From Bacillus sp. SA1-12 (lineage in GTDB: Bacteria; Bacillota; Bacilli; Bacillales; Bacillaceae): a stretch of DNA of 64,000 bases. Location of the stretch: the NCBI RefSeq assembly GCF_000981385.1, contig NZ_LATZ01000014.1:1-64000 (forward strand). Direction: 5' to 3'. How positions within the stretch are numbered: position 1 is the stretch's first letter; each line of letters opens with the position of its first letter. The notes beneath the pieces were generated by a model, which had not been told where the DNA came from, made no database searches, and saw only the letters and a list, made by a program, of their open reading frames with translations. A program made the position numbers and the translations under genes. Below are positions 43,833 through 54,449 of this stretch, piece after piece.

Positions 43833-43979
43833 TTAAAATTGACATTATGTTAATTGGATTTGTATAGAACTATTCATTATGGATAATTTTTCAAGGTTAC
43901 TCTATACCCCTTATTGTATTATAGAAAACTAGAAAAAAACATGATTTTTATGCTGAAAAACGAAGGTTATTAAAGCATA

Positions 43980-44147
43980 TCAAGCTACACTATAAGGTAT
44001 CGTTTTTGTCTTCAGTTCTGAATTATGGACTAATTGAACATTATAGTAATTCTTATCATTTATTTTTCTTATCTCACAATATCCCGAATCGTATCTATGT
44101 AAAACTATATACTCATTCTCTCGATATATAACCACTTCATTCGACAT
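43980..44147 (-). CDS. 55-residue small protein
   Basis: ATG 44147 has AAGGGG 9 nt upstream and opens a 55-codon frame. The product (MSNEVVIYRENEYIVLHRYD, then SGYCEIRKIN and YYNVQLVHNSEL) is beta-rich with regular aromatic residues. It resembles short uncharacterised Bacillus proteins. It is monocistronic on the minus strand. No function is known. Confidence 0.55.
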   Translation of the reverse strand: MSNEVVIYRENEYIVLHRYDSGYCEIRKINDKNYYNVQLVHNSELKTKTIPYSVA

Positions 44148-44378
44148 TTTTCCAACCCCTTAATGTAAAACTTTATACTTATTTTATCATGAGTGTAATT
44201 GTAAAAATGTAAAAAGTGTGTAAATGAATCGTGTAAACGATGTATATCATCTGTATTCTGGAGGAAGAAAGGAAATTAAACTCATTTTTGTAGTATCTTG
44301 ATCATCGTTTGCTATTTGTTTCTTAAAGACAGAAATAGCATCCCAATATGGTTTTTCACATCAAGGATGGGGGTACAT

Positions 44379-44519
44379 ATGTGTTTTCCAATTGAAGTAA
44401 AGTCATCTGCGAATCTTTCAAAGATGGGAGTTTATATTTTAAAAAAAGAAGCGAGAGAACTCGGCTTGAATCAACTGCCACTTAAAAAACCAAAGAAAAA
44501 AGTAGAAACTCTAGCCTAA
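44379..44519 (+). CDS. 46-residue small basic protein
   Basis: A GGATGGGGG ribosome-binding site precedes ATG 44379. The product has one amphipathic helix (GVYILKKEARELGLNQLPL) and a lysine-rich end. The frame also opens further upstream at 44298, but without a start signal. No family is recognised. Confidence 0.4.
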   Translation: MCFPIEVKSSANLSKMGVYILKKEARELGLNQLPLKKPKKKVETLA

Positions 44520-44602
44520 CGGCGGAGTTCCTGCTTTTTTTATTCTTCTATTGTTCTGATTTGATAATCATCATGGATAGATTTAGACGCTCGCTAATAG
44601 TT

Positions 44603-44647
44603 AAGCCGAATTTCTCGGTGTTGTAAACGAGAATTTCGGCTTTTTAC
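44603..44647. terminator. Intrinsic terminator
   Basis: AAGCCGAATTTCTCG / CGAGAATTTCGGCTT, a 15-bp stem with one mismatch and a 10-nt loop followed by T residues, ends the small-gene region before the kinase. Confidence 0.8.
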
Positions 44648-44767
44648 AGTATAACGTCTAACCGAACGAGCAGAAACACCTTCCTGGAAAGTTATTCTAA
44701 TTAGAAATAGTAAACTCTTGTCTGAATGAACGTTTACCATGATTCCAATAATTGATTGTTGCTCAAT

Positions 44768-44781
44768 TGTAATCGTTTACA
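44768..44781. promoter_or_regulatory. Perfect cre match upstream of the sensor kinase
   Basis: TGTAATCGTTTACA fits TGWAANCGNTNWCA at all 14 positions. It lies 157 nt before the kinase start, which is compatible with carbon-source control of the kinase by CcpA. Confidence 0.55.
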
Positions 44782-44937
44782 TTATTATAAAAAAAAGGAG
44801 GATATCACAAATTTTAAAGGTAATTTGTAATTTATTTAATACTTAAGTCTATTAATAATAATAGTTGTAACCTTTGCTAAACGTTAGAGCAATCAGTAGA
44901 ATAAGTGGAAAACAACATCTAGAGAGGGATTTATTAA

Positions 44938-47365
44938 ATGATTATCAATGATTTCTTCATTAATCTTTGTATTTTTTCATTTTTTGTAAGTGCGGCCATA
45001 GTCTTTCAAGTTTTTATAGCAGATAGAAACTTAAAAACTAATTATCTATTTGGCGGATGTTATGCTAGCATTGTTGCAGTTTTGTTGATGTCTTTCCCCG
45101 TTAAATATAATGATTTTATTTATGATCTTCGATATGTCCCTCTTATTCTTTCATTTGTCTATTTTGGTTATAGAGCTGGATGGATGACAGCAATCAGTAT
45201 TTGCATTGCTCGTATTTATATAAGTGATCACTGGATTGTCGGTGTAGTTATGTTAGGAGGAACGATTTTTCTATATACCCTATTTAAAAACTATATGAAA
45301 AAGCTCCCTTTGATAAAAAGAGCCTTTCTCTATCTAGCTATTCATTTTGTTGTTTATAGTTTAATACTAGAAGTTTTTTCAGATGTAAGTGATCATATGT
45401 CATTCCATATTAGATATTTCTTTTTTGTTTTTGTTGGTCTTTTACTCGGTTTATTACTCATCGAAGCTCATAATAAACTATATCGTTTGATGAAAAGCTT
45501 ATCACATTTGAATCAAAAATTAACCGAATCAAAACAAGAATTAAAAGATACAGTGTGTGAACAACAAGGGGCTATCTTTAAGTTTAAAAAGGTGAATGAA
45601 AGTTTTATCCATACTATGTGCGATGGACAATTATATTATCAAAATGAGATTGACCCTGAACAAGTGGTAGGTAAAGATTTAAAAGCTCTGGTTCCTTTAC
45701 ATTTAGTTGATTCGCATTTAGTTCCCCGACTATTGGAAATTTATCAACGTGCTTGGGAAGGTCAAGAGGTCACATTTGAACTACCATGGCCAAATGATAA
45801 AACCTTTATTTTTATCGTTCTTAGACCAATTAAACGAAAAGGGAAAGTCGTTGAAGTTGTTGGCTCTGCTGTAGATATAACTGAGCTGAAAAAGATGGAA
45901 GAGGAATTATGGACCACCAAAGAACGACTGGAATCATTCATCAATCATACCTCGGCTGCTATATCCATTATCGATTTAGAAGGACGTGTATTACAGGTTA
46001 ATAAAGCTTTTGAAGAGATATTTGGTTGGTCAGAACAGGAAATCATAGGGGGGAAATTACCTACGATCCCTAATAGCCTGATGAATGAAGCTCAAAAACT
46101 TTGTCAAAAAGTCATATCTGGAGAATCAATTACTGGATTTGAAACCGTTAGAAAACGAAAAGATGGAAGCGTTATTGAGATAAGCTTGACTTTATCATCT
46201 ATTCGAGATTCGAAGGGAAATGTGCTGGCCTTTTCAGCAATCATTAGAGACATTTCTAAAAGAAAACAGGCCGAGAGAGAACTCCATCAATTGCATCAAC
46301 AATTAAGGGAAAGTGAGATGAAATATCGTACGTTATTCGAACATGCAACTGATGCGGTTTACTTATTAGAATTGAATGAGGATAGATTACCAATTAGATT
46401 TCTTGAAGTAAACGCAGTTGGGTGTAAAAGGTTTGGATATAGTAGGGAAGAACTTCTCTTGAGACCATGTGCCGAAATTGTTGATCAAAGTTCTACACTG
46501 TTCAAAAGGTTTATGAATAAAATGAAAGAAGGAAAAAATTCGTTTACTTTACAAGACGAATATGTTTTTGAAACAGGAAGGAAAATGCATCTTGAGTATA
46601 GTGTCTGTGTTTTTAATTTTAGTGGAAAGGAAGTTTTACTGGTTATTTCTCGAGATGTCACCGAACGGTTGAAAATGGAAGAATTATTACGGAAATCGGA
46701 GAAACTTGCTGTTGTAGGGCAATTAGCTACAGCAATCGCCCATGAAGTTAACAATCCTTTAACCACTATGAAAGGATTTATGCAATTACTAAAATCAACG
46801 GAAAATAAGAACAATCAGCGTTATATAGATGTTGTGATAACAGAGATGGATCGAATAGAGGGAATTACCAATGAATTTATAGCGGTGGCCAAGCCACAAG
46901 CGGTACAGGTCCATCCTAATGATCTACATATGTTAGTAGAACAGGTTACACTCATACTCCAACCTCAAGCGACGATGAATAACGTCCAAATTAGAACGAA
47001 ATTTGAATCTGGTATACCTTTGATCCCCTGTGAAGGGAACCAATTAAAACAAGTGTTTATCAATATCTTAAAAAATGCAATTGAAGCAATGCCACTGGGG
47101 GGGGGCAGTTCTAATTCAAGTCAATAAACTTGATGATCATCAAATACGTATTCGCTTTATCGATCAAGGGTGTGGGATTCCGAAGGAACGTATCCCATAT
47201 CTCGGAGAACCTTTTTATAGTATCAAAGAAAAAGGGATCGGCTTAGGGTTAATGATCTGTTATAAAATTATTGAAGCGCATCAAGGAAACATAGCGATTG
47301 AAAGTGAAGTAGATAAAGGAACAACGGTTGATATTATTCTTCCTATCAATCTTCTTCCTCATTAA
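44938..47365 (+). pseudogene. LytS-type 5TM / PAS sensor histidine kinase, frameshifted at a G8 run
   Basis: The N-terminus has about five to six helices of the 5TM-LYT receptor type (residues 1-190). Three PAS domains follow (about 210-320, 330-440 and 455-570). The HisKA domain has the phospho-acceptor His in AIAHEVNNPLTTMKGFMQLL. A HATPase domain has N-box LKNAIEAM, then, after the shift, DQGCGI and GIGLGLMICYKIIEAHQG. The first frame stops at 47127. Removing one G from the eight-G run at about 47098-47105 joins it to the frame ending at 47365, giving about 808 residues. Layout resembles sporulation kinases such as KinB, but with extra PAS domains. It is a pseudogene, a sequencing slip or a phase-variable gene. 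Confidence 0.82.
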
Positions 47366-47544
47366 GAAATTCGTTCATTTTCTTAGATGGTAGGGAGTAG
47401 AAATGTGTTTTCGTATAATAATAGTAGGGATCGGGTTCAAGTTAAACCTATTAATCTTAATGTTTATGTTATGTGTTTTGTGAAATAGTTACAAACAGGC
47501 ATTTTAATAAAGTTTGAATGATATGGAGAACCGAAAAAAGAGTA

Positions 47545-47586
47545 GCCTTCTATTACATATTTTTTATGAATAGAGGGTTTTTTTAG
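47545..47586 (+). terminator. Kinase terminator
   Basis: GCCTTCTATT / AATAGAGGGT forms about ten pairs including wobbles, followed by a run of seven T. It lies 180 nt after the kinase stop. Confidence 0.65.
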
Positions 47587-47720
47587 GTTACAAAAGGGAA
47601 TGTCCCATAAGTCAATTTTCGGCTATTGATACCCTTTTATTTAGTGTTTATCATAAAGCAAACAATTAAGGGCGAATTCCTCTTGGATCATCTGAATTAG
47701 AAGTTTCAATTCCTTGATAG

Positions 47721-47891
47721 ATGGGGATTGAAGCTTTTTTTCTTGGGACAATCCTCCAAAGCTCTTTAGAAATGAAAATTGCACATTTATTGTGGGGAAC
47801 TATTGCAGTGTGTCTATTAATTTCTTTACTCCCTTTTAAACAATTCCACAAAGTTGTAGATGGGTATATAAAAGTTAATACCTTAACATAG
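47721..47891 (+). pseudogene. C-terminal fragment of a membrane protein
   Basis: An open frame of 56 codons preceded directly by stops encodes a transmembrane helix (LLWGTIAVCLLISLLPF) and a charged tail (KQFHKVVDGYIKVNTLT). It reads like the last helix of a transporter, but there is no ribosome-binding site. The final 17 codons and 3' flank recur at 63301, so this fragment marks the left copy of a direct repeat. Confidence 0.4.
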
Positions 47892-47950
47892 GTTCGAATT
47901 ATTTAGATTGATATAATAATATCAGATAATTAAGAAAGTTCAATTATAAT
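47838..47950. repeat. Left copy of a direct repeat of about 112 bp
   Basis: The stretch from AAACAATTCCA through TTAGATTGATATAATAATAT to AAAGTTCAATT matches 63301-63413 at all but about ten positions. It contains the gene tail above and an extended -10 element TGATATAAT (47909-47917). The two copies are about 15.46 kb apart and bracket the polysaccharide locus. Confidence 0.8.
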
Positions 47951-48478
47951 TCTTGGGTATTCATATGTAAAAAGTGTTTAAAAGATAATATTTGATACAC
48001 TTTAATCCTTTAATTACTTAATTTATGAGTTAAAAGTAAAAGGCGAACACCAAAAAATGTAACCCCTTACAATTTAATTGGTAGATAAGGTTAAAGATTT
48101 GTAGGGAAAGTAATTAGGATATCTATTATTTTAAGATGACTGTGTTAAACTTGCTTGTTTGATTGCAGCAAAAAGGTGATCGCTTTGTGACCCGTTTTCT
48201 AAGCAGGAGTCTCACATATCCTTTCTAATCAACATAGTGCAAAAATCAAAGATGAGCTTTGATATCATTTATTAGATGTTTTCTCTCTTATTAAATAAGC
48301 TTTCATATTTTAATTCCTTAAACGGATCTCAAAATCAAGATATTAACTGTAAATCTTAAGGGGGGTGATGCGAAAATTGTAAAGAGGTATTAAAAACTAC
48401 TCATCAATTCTTTGGTTAGGAACACAGTCATTAAATACAAGGAACAGAATTAAGAAATAGAAGAGGATTTTCTTCAGA
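47951..48478. other. Long leader region of the lyase gene
   Basis: No open frame is supported here. If the extended -10 at 47909-47917 is active, transcription would run through this region into the lyase gene 560 nt downstream. A G-rich GGGGGGTGATG at about 48360 looks like a ribosome-binding site but leads to no long frame. Confidence 0.35.
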
Positions 48479-48502
48479 ATGAAAAGAGAGGGAAGGGATT
48501 TG

Positions 48503-51500
48503 ATGAGGTTTGGAAAAAAATTTTGCTTACAAAATATTTTTAATTGTGTTTTCCGTGTAATTGTTTCTTTTTGTTTAATAGCAACTATCTTACCTTTATC
48601 ACCAAAAGTATCTAAAGCGGAAGAAACAAATCAATCACTTATGACAGATTATCAACCGACTATAAATGAGGTTATTAGTTCAAGTGGTTTCAAACATCCC
48701 GGTGTCGGACTTACTAAAGAACATCTTGAAAATATTAGAGAGCAGGTGAGGGCTCAAAAAGAGCCATGGATTACCTATTTCAATGAAATGCTGAATTCAT
48801 CTGCTGCTTCCAAGACAGTTTCGTCTAGCAATCAAAGCAGTGTGGATCCAACGAAACCGGGAACAGTCGCCTTTAATAGCAAGGGTGTTCAGTCCCAATT
48901 TATCGCGGATGCATTAAAAGCCTATACTCAGGCCATCTTGTATAATATAACCGGGGACGAGACATACCGGACCAATGCGATGCATATCATCCGTATCTGG
49001 TCGCAAATGGATCCTGAGAAATACGCGTATTATACCGATGCACATATTCATTCTGGCATTCCACTTTTTCGTATGGTTTCAGCGGCGGAAATCTTGAGAT
49101 ATACAAGCACTCAAAATCCAAAACTTGAGTGGACGGACAAAGATACAGAAGACTTTACAAATAACCTGATTAATCCAGTAATCAACACATTACAATATGA
49201 CAATAACTATTTCATGAATCAGCATTTGTATCCATTGATAGGAGCTATGTCGGGTTATATCTTCACTGACAACAGTGAGCGTTATAATGAGGGAGTAGAA
49301 TGGTTTACGGTTAACAAGACAGCAGTAGATCAGGGACAAAACGGCTCGATAAAGCAATTATTTAGACTGGTTGACACCAATATATTGACAGGAGAAAAAT
49401 TGGATACCCCTAGGGTTCAAATTGCAGAAATGGGCAGGGATCAGGCACATTCTACTGGTGATGTCATCAATGTGGACTATTTATCGCGGATGTTGCTCGC
49501 TCAGGGAACAAAAGTTGATCCTGTAACGGGAACGGTATCTACGGCTGATAATGCCGTTAATACGTACGATTTTCTGAACAAAAGAATTCTGGAAGGTGCA
49601 GATTATTTTGCCAGGTATATGTTAGGTTACGATACGCCATGGACACCACTGGCGGCTCATACGGATGCTGACGGAAGTCCGACTATCATTTATAAAGAGT
49701 TGTCAGGCGCTTACAGAGGAAGAATTGGCGGAAATGTATACGGCCTTTACTATTACTATAAATACTCAGAAGGTTTGGATATGGAGAAAGAAGCTCCATA
49801 CTTTACCGAGATGTTTAAGAAGAGACATCCTTTTTGGTGGGATTGGGTAGACGGTGGAGCCGATTATTGGCTTTATATTCCAAAAGAGGCAGAGGCTGAG
49901 GGCGAAGAATATCTTCCGAAAGTATCTGCGAATCCAGATTTGATTGAAATAGAAAATCGGTATACAAGTTTAGATGATAATTCCAAGACCTTGCAAGAAG
50001 GGAATACATCATTTGTTAGGATCAACGCAACGGAACAGGGCAGTAAGATTGCGATTGTTGGTTCCGGTACCGACTCAAAAACGATCGGTCTCCGAATTCG
50101 AACCAATGGCACAGCCAAAATGGATAGTATCGGAACACTGACGCTGCCGGATACAGATGGGCAATGGAAATACGTAACCTACACGATGAACAATTTCCAG
50201 GGCTTCGGTGACCTCGTTTATCTCACGATAAAAGGAAATGCCGCAACTTCCGTCGACATTGACCACGTCAACATCAGGGCGGGCAATCAGTTGACACCTC
50301 CCAAGTTTAATGCCGGGGATAACTCAATAAACTTGTTTGGCTATGCAGGGTCAGAAGCTGCTATTCAATTTGACTTTTCTGCAACAGATGACGATGCATC
50401 AGAAGTTGTTACTTATCAAATGGACCATAAACCAGAAGGGGCCGTTTTCGACGAAAGCACTGGCGCATTTTCATGGAAACCTACTGAATCCGGAACATAT
50501 TCCATTGTGGTAAGCGCATCAGACGGAAACACTGTAACGGCAAGGGAAGTACAAATTGTAGTGACAGATGACAGGCACTCTGCTGTAAGCGCCGTCGTTG
50601 CGTCGTATGACGCAAATACAAAGTATATTGAGGAGACTTTGAATCAGTACAAACAGGTGTATGAAGATGTTATGAACATTATTTCAAGTGTATCAGACAA
50701 CGTTTTCTATCAGAAGCTAGAAGACTTGAATAAAGCGGTTCAGAATCTTAAGGAATTGACTCCTTTATTAGAGGATGGAAGCATGGATTACAGCCATATG
50801 TTTGTTTCTTCGACATTTGGCAATCAAATAGTTAATCTTTTAGATCGGGACAATTATACGTTTGCAGGTTATTATCTAGCCGAGAATTTAACGTATTACA
50901 TGGATTTAGGTCCCAACTATAGAGTTTCTGCTGATTCCTTCCAAATGCAAGTTAGAGCAAGTTTCCCTGAACGGATCGGCGGTGTTGCCATCTTCGGTTC
51001 AAATGATAAAGAGAACTGGACGCGATTAACACCGGATACGACAACCGTTACAGAGGATATGCAGTCTCTTGCAGTTTCGGATGATTTGAAGAATAAGCAG
51101 TTCCGCTTTTTAAAAGTACAAATGATTGAGCCGCCGGTGGGAAATCCAATGTTCGAACTGTCAGAATTCAGAATTTTCGGTGAACGGCATGAAGTGGTCA
51201 ACAAACTTTCGTCGGTTACCATCAGCTCGGACCAAAGCAAACAAAACCGGATTTCTATAGGCGATACGGTGAAATTATCATTCACATCGACTGAAATAAT
51301 CAAGGATGTCGATGCAATGATTCAAGGTCATCCTGCTAAGGTTAAGTCGGATGACGGCATTAACTGGGTAGCAGAAGCAGTGATGGGTCCTGATACACCT
51401 GAGGGAACGGTGAAATTTAGTATTCATTACAAAACAAAAGACGGTGTCGAAGCAGCGGAAACATTGTTTACCACTGACAACTCTTCCTTGTACCTTGTCG

Positions 51501-53983
51501 ATGAAAGTGATCTGATAAGGTATATCATAGAATCTACCGACATCACCGATTCGAGTGGAAGATCGCCGGAGGATGCTGCGAAGACGGCGAGTGTATTATT
51601 TGATGGAAACCCGGGATCGATTACGGATTATCGCGTCAACGGAAGCGGATACGGAGGATGGGTTAGCTTCGATTTTAAAGAAGGCGGTTATGCACAGCTG
51701 AAGAAGGTAGAACTGCTTGCAAGGCAAGATGGAAACTTTGGTCGAATCGGGGGAGCGGTGATCCAAGGTTCTAAGGATGGTACAACATGGTCAACTATAT
51801 CGAATGCAGCTATTGCTACAAAAGAGTGGCAAACTCTGACAATCAACAGCACAGAAAAATTCCGTTATATCCGCATTTATAATTCGAACAACTGGTATGG
51901 CAACATGTCAGAAGTAAGATTCCACGGCGAATCATTTACAAAGGATTTTGTACCAATAGAAAATGTATCGATTAGATCCGATAATTCAAGTGATTCATCC
52001 ATTGCATTACCAGGAGATACAGTAACCTTAACATTTACAACAGAATATGAACTTAAAAATGCTCGTGTGTTTTTTGGTGATGAAGAGCTTATTGTAACTT
52101 CTGAAAACAACAGAACATGGTCAGCTGAATATACAGTGGATAAGGAAAAATATACAGTTGGAGAACTTGAATTTACTATTATGGCTGATAATGGTCCAAC
52201 TGTTAAAAATACCACTGATGACTCAGAGGTAATTGTAATTGATTCCCTTGATGTTGCATTAGAAGAAGCAGAAAATCTACACAAAGAAAATTATACAAGA
52301 TTAAGTTATTACCAGTTCATGAACCAAGTCCAATTAGTGAAGGATAAATTGGATCGTCCGGAATACTCTAAGACAGAACTTGCAAGAATACTTTATGATG
52401 CAAAGTCATTACTCGTTCAAAATGTATGGACCATTTATCCTTTCGAAGGAAATGCAGAAAGTTCTAACGGTTTATCAAATGGTACCGTATCTGGAACACC
52501 TGTGTACAAGGAAGGGATAATCGGTCAAGCCATTGAATTGAATGGACATGATCGCTATATCACACTACCTGAGAATCATCCTCTTTTAGACTATGATGAA
52601 ATAACAGTAGCCACTTGGGTAAAATGGAATGGCGGTAGTAATTGGCAGCGAATATTTGATTTTGGCAATAATACAAGCGAGTATTTATTTTTAACACCTA
52701 AATCAGGAAGTAACACACTTCGGTTTGCAATCAAAAATGACGGCGGGGAACAAATTGTTGAAACATCACCATTACCAGTAAATGAGTGGGTGCATGTGGC
52801 AGTCACACTTGGAAATAACACTGCGAAATTATACGTTAATGGTAAGGAAGTTAAATCTGCTAACGGTATGACCATCAAACCGAGCGATATCCAGCCAACG
52901 ATAAACTATATTGGAAAAAGCATGTGGCCTGATCCATTGTTTAACGGGATGTTAGATGAATTTTCGATTTTCAATTATGCATTGAGTGCCGATCAGATTA
53001 AGGAAGTATATCACAACAATCCAATAGAAAATGTGGATACGACGCTGCTTGATTTCTTATTGAAAGAGGCGAATAAAGCATTAAATCAAGGAGATTATCC
53101 GGATGAAAGAAAAGAACAACTTCTGCAGGCGATTGAGCAAGCAGAGTCGGTTTATGAAGGAAATCTGACGCAAGAGGCTGTTGATCATGCATCTGCAGCA
53201 TTAGATGAAGCAATTAAAAACTTGAAAAAACCAGTTGATTCAACATCGCCAGAAGGTCAGTTTACGATTAATAAAGGTGCCGAGTTTACGAATATGCAAA
53301 ATGTAACGTTATCGCTTGAGGCTACGGATGATATGAGCGAAGTTATCTTGGTGCGTTATTCTTATAATGCAAAAGAGTGGACAGATTGGGAGGAATTTAA
53401 CACATCAAAACAATTAACACTGCCACATGGTAATGGGGAGAAAACAGTTTTTGTTGAATTTAAAGATCAAGCCGGAAATATTAGTAAGTCAAATCAACAG
53501 ACGATAACCCTTGATACCGCTGCACCTGTGATTGAATTTATTGGTCACCAAGAAACCTATTCGGTTGACTCTATTATTAAGATCACTTGTAATATCACGG
53601 ATGAATTGTCCGGTGTTGCTTCAGAGGAATGCCAAAAAGTTGAGGGACCAGCATATGAATTTGAATTAGGAATAAATAAAGTAACTGCTGCAGCGACTGA
53701 TAAAGCAGGTAATACAACGAAGAAAGAAATTCAATTTACAGTCAATGTTGATTTTGATAGTTTAAGTCGTTTAACTGAATCTTTTGTAACCAAGGAAGAA
53801 GTTGCTCAATCCCTTATCGATAAGCTTCAAAAGGCTAAAGTATGGGGAGAAAAGAATAATAAAGAGGCGATGAATGGTCAAATAAATGCATTCGAAAATC
53901 AATTAAAAGCTCAAAGTGGGAAATCAATCTCGGAAGAAAACATAAAAATATTGATAAATTTATTAAAACAATTGAAAGGTTAA
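48503..53983 (+). CDS. Giant secreted multidomain polysaccharide lyase (alginate-lyase-type)
   Basis: About 1,826 residues. A signal peptide (LIATILPLSPKVSKAEE) is followed by an alpha/alpha-toroid lyase domain at about 60-480 (GVGLTKEHLENIREQV, NNYFMNQHLYPLIGAMSGY, YRGRIGGNVYGLYYYYKY). Then come a carbohydrate-binding jelly roll (480-600), an Ig/cadherin-like domain (600-690) and two F5/8C-like discoidin domains (about 770-905 and 1000-1155). A LamG-like jelly roll (1317-1505), a FIVAR helical module (1522-1585) and two Ig-like domains end it. It probably depolymerises a uronic-acid polymer outside the cell. ATG 48503 with AGGGAAGGG is preferred over 48479. Residues after about 1155 are encoded by visibly more AT-rich DNA. 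Confidence 0.8.
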   Translation: MRFGKKFCLQNIFNCVFRVIVSFCLIATILPLSPKVSKAEETNQSLMTDYQPTINEVISSSGFKHPGVGLTKEHLENIREQVRAQKEPWITYFNEMLNSSAASKTVSSSNQSSVDPTKPGTVAFNSKGVQSQFIADALKAYTQAILYNITGDETYRTNAMHIIRIWSQMDPEKYAYYTDAHIHSGIPLFRMVSAAEILRYTSTQNPKLEWTDKDTEDFTNNLINPVINTLQYDNNYFMNQHLYPLIGAMSGYIFTDNSERYNEGVEWFTVNKTAVDQGQNGSIKQLFRLVDTNILTGEKLDTPRVQIAEMGRDQAHSTGDVINVDYLSRMLLAQGTKVDPVTGTVSTADNAVNTYDFLNKRILEGADYFARYMLGYDTPWTPLAAHTDADGSPTIIYKELSGAYRGRIGGNVYGLYYYYKYSEGLDMEKEAPYFTEMFKKRHPFWWDWVDGGADYWLYIPKEAEAEGEEYLPKVSANPDLIEIENRYTSLDDNSKTLQEGNTSFVRINATEQGSKIAIVGSGTDSKTIGLRIRTNGTAKMDSIGTLTLPDTDGQWKYVTYTMNNFQGFGDLVYLTIKGNAATSVDIDHVNIRAGNQLTPPKFNAGDNSINLFGYAGSEAAIQFDFSATDDDASEVVTYQMDHKPEGAVFDESTGAFSWKPTESGTYSIVVSASDGNTVTAREVQIVVTDDRHSAVSAVVASYDANTKYIEETLNQYKQVYEDVMNIISSVSDNVFYQKLEDLNKAVQNLKELTPLLEDGSMDYSHMFVSSTFGNQIVNLLDRDNYTFAGYYLAENLTYYMDLGPNYRVSADSFQMQVRASFPERIGGVAIFGSNDKENWTRLTPDTTTVTEDMQSLAVSDDLKNKQFRFLKVQMIEPPVGNPMFELSEFRIFGERHEVVNKLSSVTISSDQSKQNRISIGDTVKLSFTSTEIIKDVDAMIQGHPAKVKSDDGINWVAEAVMGPDTPEGTVKFSIHYKTKDGVEAAETLFTTDNSSLYLVDESDLIRYIIESTDITDSSGRSPEDAAKTASVLFDGNPGSITDYRVNGSGYGGWVSFDFKEGGYAQLKKVELLARQDGNFGRIGGAVIQGSKDGTTWSTISNAAIATKEWQTLTINSTEKFRYIRIYNSNNWYGNMSEVRFHGESFTKDFVPIENVSIRSDNSSDSSIALPGDTVTLTFTTEYELKNARVFFGDEELIVTSENNRTWSAEYTVDKEKYTVGELEFTIMADNGPTVKNTTDDSEVIVIDSLDVALEEAENLHKENYTRLSYYQFMNQVQLVKDKLDRPEYSKTELARILYDAKSLLVQNVWTIYPFEGNAESSNGLSNGTVSGTPVYKEGIIGQAIELNGHDRYITLPENHPLLDYDEITVATWVKWNGGSNWQRIFDFGNNTSEYLFLTPKSGSNTLRFAIKNDGGEQIVETSPLPVNEWVHVAVTLGNNTAKLYVNGKEVKSANGMTIKPSDIQPTINYIGKSMWPDPLFNGMLDEFSIFNYALSADQIKEVYHNNPIENVDTTLLDFLLKEANKALNQGDYPDERKEQLLQAIEQAESVYEGNLTQEAVDHASAALDEAIKNLKKPVDSTSPEGQFTINKGAEFTNMQNVTLSLEATDDMSEVILVRYSYNAKEWTDWEEFNTSKQLTLPHGNGEKTVFVEFKDQAGNISKSNQQTITLDTAAPVIEFIGHQETYSVDSIIKITCNITDELSGVASEECQKVEGPAYEFELGINKVTAAATDKAGNTTKKEIQFTVNVDFDSLSRLTESFVTKEEVAQSLIDKLQKAKVWGEKNNKEAMNGQINAFENQLKAQSGKSISEENIKILINLLKQLKG

Positions 53984-54093
53984 GGAACGGCCGTTTTTTA
54001 ACCATTATCGTTAATCTTTGAGAGGATCTGTTTAATCAAAACTTAAAATGAGTAATTTAGATGGGCTAACAACAAATAGTTAGCCATTTTTTT
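53979..54093 (+). terminator. Palindrome plus intrinsic terminator after the lyase gene
   Basis: GGTTAA..AACGGCCGTT..TTAACC at the stop codon is a near-perfect dyad. It is followed at 54064-54093 by GGCTAAC / GTTAGCC with an 8-nt loop and a T run, the likely terminator. Confidence 0.75.
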
Positions 54094-54368
54094 ATCCAAA
54101 CGTCAACCATACTATTAAACTTAACCTGAAGCTTATGCTGAGAATTGGCGCTCATCGGATGTATTCCCCTGAATGTTTGCGTCTCCACATTTAAGTAGAC
54201 TTTTTTTAATAAATCTATTTTAACTAATATCATGGATATAGATGTTTATAATGTGGCATTTTCAATTGAAATTACTATTGCTATTCTTAGGGAGAGGAGT
54301 TGTGTAATCTTTATTGGTGACAAGAAAATAAGTCAAATGGATATGCATATTTTTATTTTTTTATAAAT

Positions 54369-54382
54369 TGTTAGCGTTGTCA
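54369..54382. promoter_or_regulatory. cre-like site upstream of the GH28 gene
   Basis: TGTTAGCGTTGTCA matches the cre consensus at 13 of 14 positions and lies 67 nt before the start codon. The rest of 54094-54449 shows no gene. Confidence 0.5.
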
Positions 54383-54449
54383 CTTAAGTATGATAGCTGC
54401 AGGTAAATGCAATTTAGTAACGTTTTAAGACAGATTATGAGGTGATTTC

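Noticed and set aside
47666..47851. A 61-codon minus-strand frame
   Set aside because: It is antisense to a better-supported plus-strand membrane-protein fragment and has no start signal.
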